Assembly (NCBI GenBank): GCA_922989275.2 | Contig: OV277864.1 | Location: 71,614,158-71,678,157 of the forward strand | Length of the DNA: 64,000 nt | Source of the DNA: Gari tellinella | Lineage: Eukaryota; Mollusca; Bivalvia; Cardiida; Psammobiidae | Reading direction: 5' to 3' | In this document: piece after piece, positions 1 to 10,054 of the stretch | Position numbering within the stretch: position 1 is the stretch's first letter | How the letters are laid out: each line of letters starts with the position of its first letter | The notes under the pieces: model-generated | Seen by the model: only the letters and a program-made list of their open reading frames with translations | The model's database searches: none | Told to the model about the DNA's origin: nothing | Made by a program: the position numbers and the translations under genes

Positions 1-87
1 ACATAATTGTTCTATGTTAAGACATTGTGACTGCTTAAAACAGGTGTAAGGTGCAGGGGTTAACTCATTCAGGTGCTTTCTATTTTA

Positions 88-404
88 CAGCGCTCCACAA
101 CTACATCCAATGGTAGACAAAAAATGTGTTCGTTGTTCGGAGGGAGTCGTTATAGGGCGGGAAATTGACTTACATTTGCAAACAGCTTGTAGCGTAACGC
201 GGCGTCTGATCTGGATTAAATCTGTTTGCCACTCGTCATTGTATTTTATTCTATCAAAATGTCCACTTATATGCAACTTTGAGAACAACAGCAGACGACA
301 CTTTTATGCAGACGGCATTGTAGCCATGAAAAGTTTGGACATTAATGTCTTGTTTTGGGAGAGGGAGTCGTTGTTGGGAGGGCCGTTGTAGGGAGGGAGC
401 ACTG
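88..404 (+). mobile_element. Family B MITE, copy 1 (reference orientation)
   Basis: Non-autonomous inverted-repeat element. The left end is degraded (CAGCGCTCC) and the right end is intact (GTTGTAGGGAGGGAGCACTG), with TA on both sides. The family consensus ends are CAGTGCTCCCTCTCTACAAC, resembling pogo/Tigger-type ends with TA duplications (family inference). Inside are a CCAATGG-GAGAC block, a 'cagacgaca...gcagacg' block and a second internal terminal-like repeat (GGGAGTCGTTGTTGGGAGGGC). This copy has lost most of its central hairpin: only CAAACAGCTTG and part of one arm remain. Plus strand is defined here as the orientation with CCAATGG near the left end. Confidence 0.85.
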
Positions 405-584
405 TACTTTCAAACTAACTTAAGCAGCCAATCGTCGTAATAATGTAACACTATGCGTGATCCTTTGTTTGTGTAGATGTGTTAGAAGTTGGTATTTTGC
501 TACAAGAATGTGCTTTTACATGTAAGAGAAGTCAGTAAAGAATTTAAGGTGAAGAAAGCATTAGCGTTTGTACAGTTGAGAATT

Positions 585-640
585 CAGTGGAGAAAACGAT
601 ATTCTTTCCCCGTTAAAACGCAAACGAAACGCAAACGCCC
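585..640 (+). mobile_element. Family A MITE, 5' fragment fused to a core-2 hairpin
   Basis: The first ~55 bp of a family A element (CAGTGGAGAAAACGATATTC, then GTTAAAACGCAAACGAAACG) run directly into GGCACATTCTGCTTTACTTT, which is one arm of the core-2 hairpin normally found in other shells. The rest of the A element is missing. Either a later insertion and deletion or a template switch could explain this junction. Confidence 0.65.
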
Positions 641-771
641 CAAGGCACATTCTGCTTTACTTTCAGCATGCTTTAAGCTACCGCCTGCTTGAAATATTGC
701 ATGATGTCGCGAATTAATGCAAAATCGCATTACGCGAAATATTCATGACGCGAAATATACATGTTTTACAG
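641..771 (-). mobile_element. Family J MITE, partial (core-2 arm plus TTCGCG end)
   Basis: One core-2 arm (to TTTAAGC at about 679) is followed by TATTGCATGATGTCGCGAATTAATGC, in part, and two TTCGCG/CGCGAA words, ending at ATGTTTTACAG next to TA. The same order appears on the other strand at 31606-31770, which identifies it as the same family. The other half is absent. Confidence 0.6.
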
Positions 772-774
772 TAT

Positions 775-905
775 TGCAAAAAACTAACAGTACTCACTCT
801 GATTAGAGGGCTCCTTAAGGAGTTATCTGATCTTGGTGTACACTGTTTGGATAGGAACACTGTCGGTAACCGACTCGTATACTCGTCGCTAGGGTTACAT
901 GTGTT
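775..905 (+). mobile_element. Family I MITE, decayed copy
   Basis: Contains CTCTGATTAGAGGGCTCCTTAAGGAGTTATCTGATC followed (after a few bases) by GTACACTGTTTGG and ACTCGTATACTCGTCGCTAGGGTT. These words occur in the same order at 41554-41680. The hairpin is the core-1 type with a different inner stem (GGCTCCTTAAGGAG instead of GACGCCG...CGGCGTC). Confidence 0.5.
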
Positions 906-1231
906 CAATATGACAAGAATATTAACCTTTTCTCAACTGTACAAGTATGCTATTTGTGAAAGAAGTCAGTTAAGAATGCAAAGATGAAAGAAGCATGAGC
1001 GTTTGTATTAGTGAGGCGCCTTGAAGTCTCTGCTTGCATGCCATGCATGGGATGTGCATGTCAGAAGCATAGTATTAAGTCTGCATAATGCCGACTGAAT
1101 TATTATCAGCATCTCAATACTTTTCCGGCTGTACTTTATATGTAATTCTGCACGCACATCAAACAGTGCATACTCATGCATGTACATGTACAATATCTAA
1201 GACCTGAAATTATTCAGAAAGCATTGAGATA
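906..1231. other. No recognisable feature
   Basis: AT-rich sequence with several CATGCATG and ACATGTAC words but no coding signal, terminal repeats or hairpin that I can support. Confidence 0.5.
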
Positions 1232-1481
1232 CTGGCGGAAACAGCGTTATTATTTCCCAATTTACGCGTTATTCCAGAACTATTACTTTCATTAAAACAC
1301 TTTGGAGCCAGATCAGACGCCGGTAACCCGGCGACTGATCAGGCTCCAAATTGTTTGTGACTAAGATTAAAAGAAATCGTAAGAAATTTCAAAAAGGTGT
1401 AAATTTCTTAATTTTAAATAGTGCCTTGCGTTTGTGTTTTGTATGCGCGTTTGAACGGGAAAGAAGAAAGTATTCCCACTA
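1232..1481 (-). mobile_element. Family A MITE, old copy
   Basis: Degraded ends (CTGGCGGAAACAGCG left, TATTCCCACTA right). The core-1 hairpin is recognisable (GATCAGACGCCGGTAACCCGGCGACTGATC). In the minus orientation the AATAAACGCG-type arm lies on the left. Divergence from the 246-bp copies suggests great age. Confidence 0.75.
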
Positions 1482-1695
1482 TCCTTTTGATAAAGCGCTA
1501 TTCTTTCTCAAAAGAAGTCTTTATGGAGAAAACATTATGCTTACGGAACACAGTTTTAGATCGAGGTTCCAAACTGTTTGCTATTCCAATTTAAAGTAAT
1601 TTTTTTTTAATATTTTAAAGCGATTTTATTGTCTCCATGGTTTTGCACTACGTTTGCGTTTAATAACTTTTGAATGGGAAATAATTGCACGTACT
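1482..1695 (-). mobile_element. Family A MITE, heavily decayed
   Basis: Follows the previous copy directly. Retains TATTCTTTCTC, TTCCAAACTGTTTGC and TTTGCACTACGTTTGCGTTT in the right order, but one arm of the hairpin and the ends are lost. Confidence 0.5.
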
Positions 1696-2250
1696 CCAAA
1701 GTAAGGTTGGTATATATTAAATATGTGAGAATTAATAACTTTTTACAATACATGTACAACCGAATTATACGAATATATTTCTCAACATTACGTTAAATGT
1801 GATGGAACCTTCAAGTATGACTGTTAAAATAGTAATTTAGTAGGGATGACACTAGTTGTTCAAATTTTAGATGAAGAGCGTAAGTTTTCTAGAAAATGAC
1901 AGTTTCTAAATGTAGTTGATTTAAGTTTGCATTTTGTTTGTAGAAACAAAAATAAATAAAACACCTTTAATGATAATTTAAAATGCCTTTTACGGATACA
2001 TTGATATTATTTCATGTGTTCCCCAGCATTTTTATCTATTGCAGATGTCTTATTCTTCATTGTTTTGCTATACGTTTGGTCTCATTGAATTTGGAGAAAT
2101 TTTCAACATCAAGGAGAATACTAAATATACATACGTTATCTCAAATTGTTTCTACATATACAAATGTATGCATATTTAATGTACAAATATTGATCTTTCG
2201 TAATTGGGTTCTAGTAATTTACATTTCGTAAAATGCTCCCATGTACATTT
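1696..2250. other. Gene-free AT-rich stretch
   Basis: Long A/T runs and no supported ORF, hairpin or terminal repeat. Confidence 0.5.
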
Positions 2251-2252
2251 GT

Positions 2253-2492
2253 ACTGTTGAGCAAACGTTATTCTTTTCCAATGAGCGTTTTCATGGAAAC
2301 AAATATTATTTGCATTACAAACAGTTTGTTTGCTTCGTAGATAAGAAATAATTAAGGAAATGTGCTCAAAAGAGCAGTTGCTCAAACAAAATCTTCAGTA
2401 TTTTCCCCGAAACTTTTACTTTCTACACTCTATTGCATTGCGTTTGCGTTTCATTTGCGTATAAACGGATAAGAACAACGTATTCCCCACTG
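2253..2492 (-). mobile_element. Family A MITE, hairpin mostly lost
   Basis: TA-CTGTTGAGCAAACGTTATTC at the left and ACGTATTCCCCACTG-TA at the right match family A ends. The interior keeps ATTACAAACAGTTTG and GCATTGCGTTTGCGTTTC, but the GATCAGACGCC palindrome has been replaced or deleted. Confidence 0.6.
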
Positions 2493-2659
2493 TATATGTT
2501 CTCTCCAATTTTCTAGATTATCTATAGTTAACGTTTCTGTCGGTTAGTTTCAAACTCTATCACGAGTATATTCCCTGAAGATTATTACGTTATATCAATT
2601 AAGATAGATAATTAACTACGAGCCTTTTCCCCGCCTAGCGCTTATCGTTGACACCGTTG

Positions 2660-2725
2660 TAAACAGTTTTGATCTAGATCAGACGCCGAATTAATTCGGC
2701 GTCTGATCTGGATCAAAACTGTTTG
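2660..2725. repeat. Core-1 hairpin, GAATTAATTC loop variant
   Basis: AAACAGTTTTGATC-T-AGATCAGACGCC then GAATTAATTC then GGCGTCTGATCTGGATCAAAACTG. The loop-proximal stem is GAA/TTC instead of the usual GGG/CCC or GCG/CGC, with both arms changed together. The surrounding shell (CCTTTTCCCC left; CAGATGACATCATGGC right) looks like a decayed family C element. Confidence 0.85.
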
Positions 2726-2759
2726 AGGTAAGACGTAAGATGTATTTAAATGAAATCAT

Positions 2760-3320
2760 ATTAAATGAAGTTATAGTTTGTTGTAGATGATAATGATTAG
2801 TCAGATGACATCATGGCAAAATAAGCGATAAAAGTACGACATTGTGGCAAGAGTATATTAATTTTTAATGTGTTTTCAAAATGATTTGATAACGCAATAA
2901 TTGCAAAGGATATATTTTTCATAGTTATTTCATCTGTTAAAAAAACCAATTAACTTGGAGTGATGAAATATTTAGTTCCTATATAAGTTAATATAACTCA
3001 ATTATCTATCGGCAAGTAAAATAAGTGGCAGTTGCGGTTGTCGCTCAATGTTTTACACTAAATTAATATATAAAAAACAGATGTAGACCAGACATTGCTT
3101 TTAAAAACTGTGCTTACTGAAATTAAAATGAATTGCATAAAGTTTCATTTTAAGAGGTGCTTATTTGATGGTTGAAAGCAACGACTAATACGGTATATCA
3201 GTGACAGGGTGAGTGACATGCAGTACATTGTGTGGTAGATATTTCCCCAAGTTAAAATTGTGCGTATCCGTTCCAACAATTTAGAGCTAGACCAGATACA
3301 TAGTAGCGTAACTTGTAGTG
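2760..3320. other. Gene-free AT-rich stretch
   Basis: No terminal repeats, hairpin or coding signal supported. The reading frame crossing 3145-3699 on the minus strand is produced mainly by the adjacent family A element. Confidence 0.5.
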
Positions 3321-3324
3321 GAGA

Positions 3325-3570
3325 CAGTGGAGAATCTGTTATTCCTTCCCGTTTAAACGCAAACGTACGCAAACGCAAAGCACTAAAACGTAGAAAAGTA
3401 CAACTTTTGGACAATTCTGATAATTCATGTTTATCTTGGTGGCAAACAGTTTGGAGCCTGATCAGACGCCGGGTTACCCGGCGTCTGATCTGGCTCCAAA
3501 CTGTTTGCACTGCAAATAGTAGCTTTAGCGTAAACGCGTTTATTTGGAAAGAATAACACATTCTCCAATG
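3325..3570 (+). mobile_element. Family A MITE, 246 bp (lead entry)
   Basis: Terminal inverted repeats of about 26 bp begin CAGTGGAGAATCTGTTATTC. One subterminal arm reads CCCGTTTAAACGCAAACGTACG and the other AATAAACGCGTTTACG on the opposite strand; plus strand is defined as GTTTAAAC on the left. The centre is the core-1 hairpin GGAGCC-T-GATCAGACGCCGGGTTACCCGGCGTCTGATC-T-GGCTCC flanked by CAAACAGTTTG and CAAACTGTTTG. No transposase is encoded. TA duplications (seen clearly at 37631 and 51509) and CAGT ends fit a Tc1/mariner or pogo-type helper (inference). Twelve copies in the window are exactly 246 bp. Here the left flank is GA rather than TA. Confidence 0.92.
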
Positions 3571-3611
3571 TAATGTTCCAGACTTTTTTCCACCCATAGT
3601 ATACATAGTAA

Positions 3612-3953
3612 CAGTGCTCTCTCCGAACAACAGCCCTCTAAATAAGACTTCCTTCCTTACATCAACGCATGCAGTTGTCCACGCCCCCAAAAAAGACAAT
3701 TATGTCTAATGTCTGCAATAACGTTTGGTTACAAATGTCGTCTGCTGTTGTTGTCAAAGTCACATATTGGACATTTTGTTTAAAAGAGTGAATAACAGTT
3801 TGAATACAGATCAGACGCCGCATTACATACGCGGCGTCTGATCTGAATTCAAACTGTTTGCAAATGCAACCCAATTTCCCTTCCTATACCAACTTCATCC
3901 GAACAGCACACACACTATTTATCTCCAATTTGATTTTGTTGTAGAACTCTGCA
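3612..3953 (-). mobile_element. Family B MITE
   Basis: TA-ACAGTGCTCTCTCCGAACAA at the left; right end decayed (TTGTTGTAGAACTCTGCAG). Central hairpin is complete and long: TTTGAATACAGATCAGACGCCG, loop CATTACATACG, CGGCGTCTGATCTGAATTCAAA. The outer stem GAATAC/GAATTC is a variant of the usual family B GAATCC/GGATTC. Confidence 0.8.
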
Positions 3954-4903
3954 GAAAACAACATCAGATGAGTATCTACTTTGTTTTAAAAATTAAATGC
4001 CAAATTCTACATTCGAAATACATTACGTTTGCGTTTCATGTCGTTGAAACAGGAAATAATTGTGACCTCTACTGAACACACATTAATACTTTCATAGATA
4101 TGCAAAATGCTCCCTCTTGAAAAATGTCATCCGCTGTTCATTTTATTTCAATGCCCTGTTACACTTGGTAACAACAGGGCTCTATATAGCCCAGTATTTA
4201 CATTTCATGGGTGTGAACATATATGAATATCAGAGTCATGCAAAATGTTATTTGAAGATGAGCAACAATGATTGTCTATACATATGTATACAGTATATTG
4301 TGGGATATCTTGACATTCTACCTACTACTAAACGTAGGACTGTCCGTCAAAGGGGACATATTTTTTATGTCGCAATACAGTGCAGTGTTACCATCTCTCA
4401 GCTCATCAGCTGTAACTTTCCAAAATTTCCAGTTGATCGGGGATAAAAGGCAGATTACATATCGACACTTCATCCTGAGACTTACAGAAACAATAATATT
4501 ATCAGAGTGCCAATCGGTTTGAATTCTGAGCAGGTCCTAGTTGTAGTAGGCCTAGTTTTATCCATTCTGTCTTCAGAACATAATGGTTAATATCAAACCA
4601 CTATAAATATTTCGCCACATGGCTATGGAGTTTTAACTGTAGCCAGCAAGTAATGCTTCGAGCTGATTTGATATTCAAATTGAAATGCACTGGAAAGTGG
4701 GAAAGTGATATCGCAGATACAGGGCTTTACGAACTGTTTTAGAACTTATAAAGTACAAGTTATGAGCAGTTTATCACAAACTTGATACAGAATCAATTAA
4801 TATTGTGCATGAAAATCCGTGGAAATCTAAATACCAGATGTCTGACCTTAATTCAGGACAGTTAGTGGCATAACAGCTTTTTGCAAGACTTGCATTGCCA
4901 GAA
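3954..4903. other. Gene-free stretch
   Basis: Contains a lone GCATTACGTTTGCGTTTC at about 4022 and CTGAACACACAT, probably a relic of a family A right arm. Otherwise no feature supported. Open frames at 4117-4522 show no recognisable domain. Confidence 0.4.
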
Positions 4904-5261
4904 CAGTGTTCCCTCTCTACAACGGCCCTCCCAACAACGACTCCCTCCTTACAACGACACTCGCCGTAATTCCCTTAACGGGATAATTAAGTCTAACTAT
5001 TTTACTGCTGCAATATCGTCTGCTTAAGATTGTCATCTGCTGTTTTCTCTCACAGTAACATATAAGTTGATATTTTGATAGAATACATATATTTACCAGT
5101 GACAAACAGCTTGAATCCTGATCAGACGCCGCGTTACGCGGCGTCTGATCTGGATTCAAGCTGTTTGCAAATTTTAATTTTCCCTCTCTATAACGACTCC
5201 CTCCGAAAAACGCACACAATATGTGTCTCCAATTGGTTGTCGTTGTAGAGAGGGAGCACTG
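4904..5261 (-). mobile_element. Family B MITE
   Basis: Ends CAGTGTTCCCTCTCTACAAC and GTTGTAGAGAGGGAGCACTG are almost perfect complements. A second internal repeat, CCCTCCCAACAACGACTCCC, follows the left end. The core hairpin TTGAATCC-T-GATCAGACGCCGCGTTACGCGGCGTCTGATCTGGATTCAA has one arm mismatch (T opposite T). Left flank is AA, right flank TA. Confidence 0.9.
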
Positions 5262-5430
5262 TATATCATGAAAATCACATACAGTGGTGAATACGTGATT
5301 CCCTATAATCGCGACTATAATCATTGCTATGTAGTCATCTTACTTAAGATGATGATGATGGTGATAACGAAAAGTTTCGATGGCAAATAATATTCGGCAA
5401 TTTTGGATGCCGGATAACTCTGATCATGCT

Positions 5431-5513
5431 TTGTAGCAACCAGAATTGCAATAAAAAACAGTTTTGCAATACTTAATGAAAAACATTTTTTATTGCAATT
5501 CCGGTTGCTACAA
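5431..5513. repeat. Near-perfect inverted repeat, 28-bp arms
   Basis: TTGTAGCAACCAGAATTGCA and its continuation into poly-A pairs with TATTGCAATTCCGGTTGCTACAA; I see one mismatch (T versus C). The spacer is about 26 bases. It is unrelated to cores 1-3 and may be a separate foldback element. Confidence 0.75.
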
Positions 5514-6130
5514 GGTTTCATTCATATTAAAATAGTCAACATTTAAATTTGCTGTTTAATCAAGTGTATAGCATATCGCTTAATGTCTCCTATTGTAAAC
5601 TATATTGAAGGCAACAAATGAAGATTTTACCTTATAAATATTCTTTCCAATTTAAAACTAAACCGAAATACAACGTAAAAAAACCAACAAAACTATTTGT
5701 TTGAACATGATCACTTATCATTTTTATCTGAATGGCAGTAACCGGTCGTAAACACCTAAAATTTAACACACTTGTGTAGTCGTACATGTACTAGATATAT
5801 TTTACTATAATTATTTCGGCACAACACGAATTTATTGAGGGAAGTGGGTTGTGTTAGAGATGTTTTAATTATCTATTGTACATGCAGGCTGCTGTATGAA
5901 CAAAAATACAAAAATATCAAGAAAAGCTAAATTATTTGTTTCGTTTGCCTTTGATATTGCTTTAAACTTCCGTCAAAACATCTTAGATGAGTGTTCATTT
6001 TAGTGGAATAATGACGGGACATCAATGTGCACATGCCAATGATCATAAATCATAATTCTATAATGCATAGCTGCATCTAATGGGCTTTGCAGCCTATCTG
6101 TCATAGAGGTTACTCATTAGATTAAGTGGC
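5514..6130. other. Gene-free AT-rich stretch
   Basis: No terminal repeats, palindromes or coding signal that I can support. Confidence 0.5.
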
Positions 6131-6133
6131 ATC

Positions 6134-6330
6134 CCTTTCGCTCTCACCATCTGCACGCCATTTTCTTGTTGTCTGCAAATTGTATCGTCTGCAACAATTA
6201 TCAAATTTGATAAAAGATGCATTTCGATAAATAACTTTAATCAGTGTGAAACAGTATGGATCCAGATGAGACGCCGGGTAACCCGGCGTCTCATCTTGAT
6301 CCATAATATTTGCAACAGTTGTCGCGAATT
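6134..6330 (+). mobile_element. Family C MITE, decayed
   Basis: CCCTTTCGCTCTCACC near the left, an internal TTGTCTGC/TCGTCTGC block, and core 1 as GGATCC-A-GATGAGACGCCGGGTAACCCGGCGTCTCATCTTGATCC. Note GATGAGAC on the left paired with GTCTCATC on the right: the C-to-G change is matched in both arms. The loop type GGG/CCC is the one usual for family A, here in a C shell. Confidence 0.65.
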
Positions 6331-6399
6331 CGAAGCGTACAGAAAGCTAATATTGAATTGGAAACAAATACGAAAACACCATGAAACGCAATTTAACCA

Positions 6400-6680
6400 T
6401 TGCCCTGCCGAGTGTGACTGGACTATCTGACGCCGCGTAACGTGGCTTCTGATCTGGACCCAGACTGCTTGATAACCGTCTTTAAATTTCTTCTAGTAAA
6501 AATACAAATAATTTGAATTTCAAATCAGACGTTATTACAGCAGGATAATGGTTAATTTCGAATATGGTTGATCTCGGCAAAAATGTTGAGCGTTCGTCTA
6601 TTGCGTCTTATCTCATTTAATTATCGTCTGCTTTGAAATTGTCGTCTGCAAATTTCCGCAAATGTAGCTTTAATGCAATT
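6400..6680. repeat. Decayed core-1 hairpin and shell fragments
   Basis: CTATCTGACGCCGCGTAACGTGGCTTCTGATCTGG at about 6423-6457 (broken here by mutations in the right arm), followed by ATTATCGTCTGC and TTGTCGTCTGC words typical of the B and C shells. Confidence 0.55.
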
Positions 6681-6796
6681 AGTACTCAAGATATATCAAT
6701 ATAATTGTGTGTCAAAGCATTTGGCCACTGATCTGGGGCCAGTCCGTTTGCTAATACAAGTTAACCCGCCATTAACAATATTTTCGTCTGCTTTAA

Positions 6797-6998
6797 CCCA
6801 CTTATCGCTGAAATATCGTCTGCATTGGAAGTGTCGTCTACAATTTTGTTATGGTCAGCTATAGGGATGTTTTCACTGAAGAAACGTCGATAAGTGTCAA
6901 ACAATTTGGGTCCTGATCAGACGACGCGTTTCGCGATGTTTGATCAGAATTCAAACCGTTTGCAAAGTCGCCTTTAGGCGCCGTTGGCAGCGAAATAG
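6797..6998 (+). mobile_element. Family C MITE, TTAA flanks on both sides
   Basis: TTAA at 6793-6796 and 6999-7002. Ends CCCACTTATCGCTG and CGTTGGCAGCGAAATAG. Interior has ATATCGTCTGC and GTGTCGTCTAC, then core 1 as GGGTCC-T-GATCAGACGACGCGTTTCGCGATGTTTGATCAGAATTC. The hairpin stem now has several unpaired positions. Confidence 0.7.
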
Positions 6999-7009
6999 TT
7001 AAGAAATAA

Positions 7010-7240
7010 AAGCAGACGATAAACTCGCACGAAGGCGATGTAATGGCGGTGAATGTGTTTGACTGTTATGATATCATAATGACAGTGACAGAGTTGAAGT
7101 TTTGCAAGTCAAGTAATAAATCATGAATGGACGATTGCACGAAATGTGCCAGGGCGAATCATGAAAATGTTAATCCTTTCAACGCATGTCATGAGTGATT
7201 ATGCATTTGCAAAAAGTTTAGATTCTGATCAGTCGCCAAC
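7010..7240. repeat. Decayed shell with half hairpin
   Basis: GCAGACGATAAAC at about 7012 and GTTTAGATTCTGATCAGTCGCC at 7216-7237 are the left part of a core-1 element. The right arm is missing: a family C element begins a few bases later and probably landed in it. Confidence 0.5.
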
Positions 7241-7248
7241 CTGTGTAA

Positions 7249-7461
7249 CCCCTTCACTGCCATGACATCATCAATTCTAAACAAATTATTGTCGTTTGCT
7301 TTTATTTCTCAAATTGAAATATTTAGTATTTTGACTTAAGAATGATTGAAATGGATGCCAAACAGATTGAATCCTGATCAGACGCCGCGCAACGCGGCGT
7401 CTGATCAGGATCCAAACTGTTTGTAAATAACTACTGAACTCGGGGTGAGGCAGTGAAGGGG
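7249..7461 (+). mobile_element. Family C MITE, CCCCTTCACTGCC subfamily
   Basis: Inverted ends CCCCTTCACTGCC and GGCAGTGAAGGGG. Flanks GTAA and TTAC are each one base from TTAA. Core 1 is TTGAATCC-T-GATCAGACGCCGCGCAACGCGGCGTCTGATCAGGATCCAAAC, nearly perfect. The copy at 22499-22697 is the same subfamily. Confidence 0.85.
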
Positions 7462-7659
7462 TTACAAATCATGTTTAGGTATTTCTTTTTATAATTTAAA
7501 TGGCTTTGTTTCAGTTTAGATACAATAGACGCCGACGACTACAAACACAGACGATTCTTAAGCAAAGGAAGAAATAATCTTGGTTTTGGTTGTACATGTA
7601 TCACCATCAACGACTCTTACATGTAACTGGATATGACGTTATTATTCTTCTCCGTTTAA

Positions 7660-7765
7660 ATGAAACAGAGTCCATGGTAATGACATAAAGAAAATGACAA
7701 GTTTTTGACAATCTAATTATTGTTTTTTTTTTAATTTAAGTGGCAAATCGTTTGAGCCTGATCAG
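7660..7765 (+). mobile_element. Family A MITE, internal fragment
   Basis: AAAGAAAATGACAAGTTTTTGACAAT and GTGGCAAATCGTTTGAGCCTGATCAGACGCC lie in family A order. The sequence then stops matching, so only the left half with one hairpin arm remains. Confidence 0.55.
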
Positions 7766-8200
7766 ACGCCTGAGGTACATGTACCTAGGTTATAGCGTGT
7801 TTGAGTTGGGTCTGAGACAGTTCTTAACTCAAAAGCTTTATAACCTTAGATCCAGGCTTCCACGCCGCTTGCACTTGACATTACATTGTTACAATGTAAC
7901 ATCAACGTATTTTGGACAAGAATGACGTATGTTTGACAAGGCAAAATATCAGAGGAATAAACCTTAAATTATTCAACCTTCTCTCCTTTAAACCTGCACC
8001 AAACTTTACAATGTGAATGCTTATTACATGTAGCACTTTCTCTTCGGAACGGTTTTATTGTATTAACACGCCATTGAGGTTTTCGGGTATAGTAATTTCA
8101 ACTTTTGAAATTAATTCCCTAAATAGGAGTCCTGGTTTGATTGGTCGGGAAATATTGACTTAACTGTATAATTTTTGGAATCGCATTCCCATATGTTTGT
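7766..8200. other. No recognisable feature
   Basis: Includes ACATGTACC and a short inverted word ACATTGTTACAATGT, but nothing assignable. Confidence 0.45.
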
Positions 8201-8218
8201 CGTATGGCATATAACATA

Positions 8219-8465
8219 CAGTGGAAAAAACGTTATTATTTCCCAATAAACGCGTTTACGCTAAAATTATTATATCTATTGCAAACAGTTTTGAGCCAGA
8301 TCAGACGCCGGATATCCCGGCGTCTGATCACGCTCCGACCTATTTGCAACCACGACAAACATGAATTATCAGAATTGTCCAATAGTTGTACTTTTCTACG
8401 TTTTAGTGTTTTGCGTTTGCGTTTCGTTTGCGTTTAAACGGGAAAGAATAACGTATTCTCCCTTG
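8219..8465 (-). mobile_element. Family A MITE, 247 bp
   Basis: TA-CAGTGGAAAAAACGTTATTA left and GTATTCTCCCTTG-TA right. Hairpin loop GATATC replaces GGTAACC, and the arm is otherwise GACGCCG...CGGCGTC. Right foot is degraded (GACCTATTTGC). Belongs to the older AAACGTTATT / CGTTTCGTTTGCG subfamily. Confidence 0.88.
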
Positions 8466-8519
8466 TATTTATCACTTTCGCTGCACTATGACGACCTTAC
8501 TTCCATATGAAAATTGTAT

Positions 8520-8670
8520 CAACCCTGATCAGACATCGAGTAACTTAGCATTTGGCAATCATACTACCCGTTTGATAGTGGTATTCATGTGTTCTTAGTC
8601 ACAATGATGAATTATAAATCTAAACAAAAGAACAGAAGACATTTCAAAGCAGATGATAATTCGGCAGCGT
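8520..8670. repeat. Decayed core-1 remnant
   Basis: ATCAACCCTGATCAGACATCGAGTAACTTAGCATTTGG followed later by GAAGACATTTCAAAGCAGATGATAATTCGGCAGCG suggests a very old family C element. Confidence 0.4.
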
Positions 8671-8678
8671 AAGAGTTA

Positions 8679-8918
8679 CAGTAAAGAAGTCGTTATTTTT
8701 CCCAACCAAATAAACGCCTTTTTGGTAAAAGTATTATATTAATTGTAAACAGTTTAGAGCCAGATTAGACGTCGTGTAAGCCGGCGTCTGATCAGGCTTC
8801 AAACTATTTGTCATTCAGGTTAAAATTAACCCGATTAAATGCCAAACACCTGTTTTTTTTCTACATTTTACTTTATAAGTTTGCGTTTAAACAGGAACGA
8901 ATCCCGCCTTCTCTACTG
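8679..8918 (-). mobile_element. Family A MITE, 240 bp
   Basis: TA-CAGTAAAGAAGTCGTTATTT left and CCGCCTTCTCTACTG-TA right. Hairpin has a mutated left arm (GATTAGACGTCGTGTAAGCCGGCGTCTGATC). Confidence 0.85.
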
Positions 8919-8939
8919 TAGAATGAAAATGCGGTACTA

Positions 8940-9340
8940 AATAGAATGAGACAGGCGGGCGGTAAACATACATTGATGTCATATCGTATAAAAGGTGAAT
9001 TTCTGTGAAATAGTAGAGTAACCTACATGGAAAATAAGTAACAGATTTTATTCATAACTCTCTTGACTATGGTTATGCTGCCTATTTCTATAAAAATCAC
9101 GCTGGTGTGACATAGCATTCCACTTGCAACGATCGTCATGCATTTATGTGCTTACCAAATAATAGCGCCTTGCTAGAAACACACACAGTACTCATGTAGT
9201 GGGGAGAATATAATTCCGTTTGACCAATCACACGAAACTAGACATAACTGCATACAGTGCAATGGAATCAAATATAGAGCCTGTTTTTTGGACTGGTAAA
9301 ACAGATATTATCCAAACTGTGCCTTTATCTGTCAGAAGTT
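8940..9340. other. No recognisable feature
   Basis: No hairpins, terminal repeats or coding signal supported. Confidence 0.5.
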
Positions 9341-9344
9341 AGTA

Positions 9345-9701
9345 CAGTGAAATCCCTCTAAACCGGACAAGTCTGGGGACAACAAAAATGTCCGGTTTAG
9401 AGGGGTTTCCGGTTTAGAGGGTTTTTGACTTGTTTCTAGTATGAAAGATAGCTGAGCATTTAAATCAGGTTGAAAGTAAAGCCGAATGCGCATCTGCTTT
9501 ACTTTCAACCTGCTTAAAGCTATCATCTGCTAGCATGTTCAAACTTTTTTTCTTCAATTTAATAATAAACCAAAGACGTAAAAGGGCGTATTTATGGCGT
9601 AATGGATCAAATAAAGAAGGGTTGGAATCTGGACCAAAGTTTTTGTGCGGTTTAGAGAGAATTCCGGTATTTAGAGGTTCCGGTTTAGAGGGGTTTCACT
9701 A
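9345..9701 (+). mobile_element. Family H: Tigger/pogo-like MITE carrying core 2
   Basis: Ends CAGTGAAATCCCTCTAAACC and its inverted form GGTTTAGAGGGGTTTCACTA, with TA at both sides. Additional TCCGGTTTAGAGGGGTTTCC copies follow the ends, so the termini are reiterated. The centre is core 2: TTGAAAGTAAAGCCGAATGCGC-ATC-TGCTTTACTTTCAACCTGC (loop-side arm shortened). TA targets and these ends fit pogo/Tigger MITEs (family knowledge, not tested). Only H copy seen here. Confidence 0.82.
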
Positions 9702-9802
9702 TACATCTTCTTACAGAAGGTTTACATTAAGTTCGTTTAAACAGGACAGCATGACGTTTTCTATATTTTACCAAACATTCTACAGGTATCATAAGATACA
9801 AT

Positions 9803-10020
9803 AAACCTCTCTATACGACCACTAAATCGAAGGCTAATCTTTTTTTCAGGCAAGAACATGTTACATTATTTTCTCTTGATAAAGCGATAGGGAAAGCAAT
9901 TTGATGAAATAAGGAAAATAATAGGGATTTTAAACAAATCGACGATAATCTGAAAGTAGGAGTAAAATAATGTGGAACCATATCACTCGCCAGTTTACTA
10001 GGCGTCTTATCTGAATCCAA
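9803..10020. repeat. Decayed shell with CTCTATACGACCACTAAATCG end
   Basis: The word matches the ATTACGACCACTAAAACG word at about 12646 and CTACGACCACGTAAACG at about 24898, so these are probably one degraded element type. A weak core-1 relic (CTAGGCGTCTTATCTGAATCC) ends it. Confidence 0.4.
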
Positions 10021-10054
10021 GATGTCTTACAACGGGCGTCGGAACAAACTACTA

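Noticed and set aside
3145..3699. 184-residue minus-strand open frame as a gene
   Set aside because: Its central part is the translation of the family A element 3325-3570; flanking residues have no recognisable domain.
7249..7461. Assigning perfect TTAA duplication to this C copy
   Set aside because: Flanks are GTAA and TTAC, so TTAA is only inferred from better copies.
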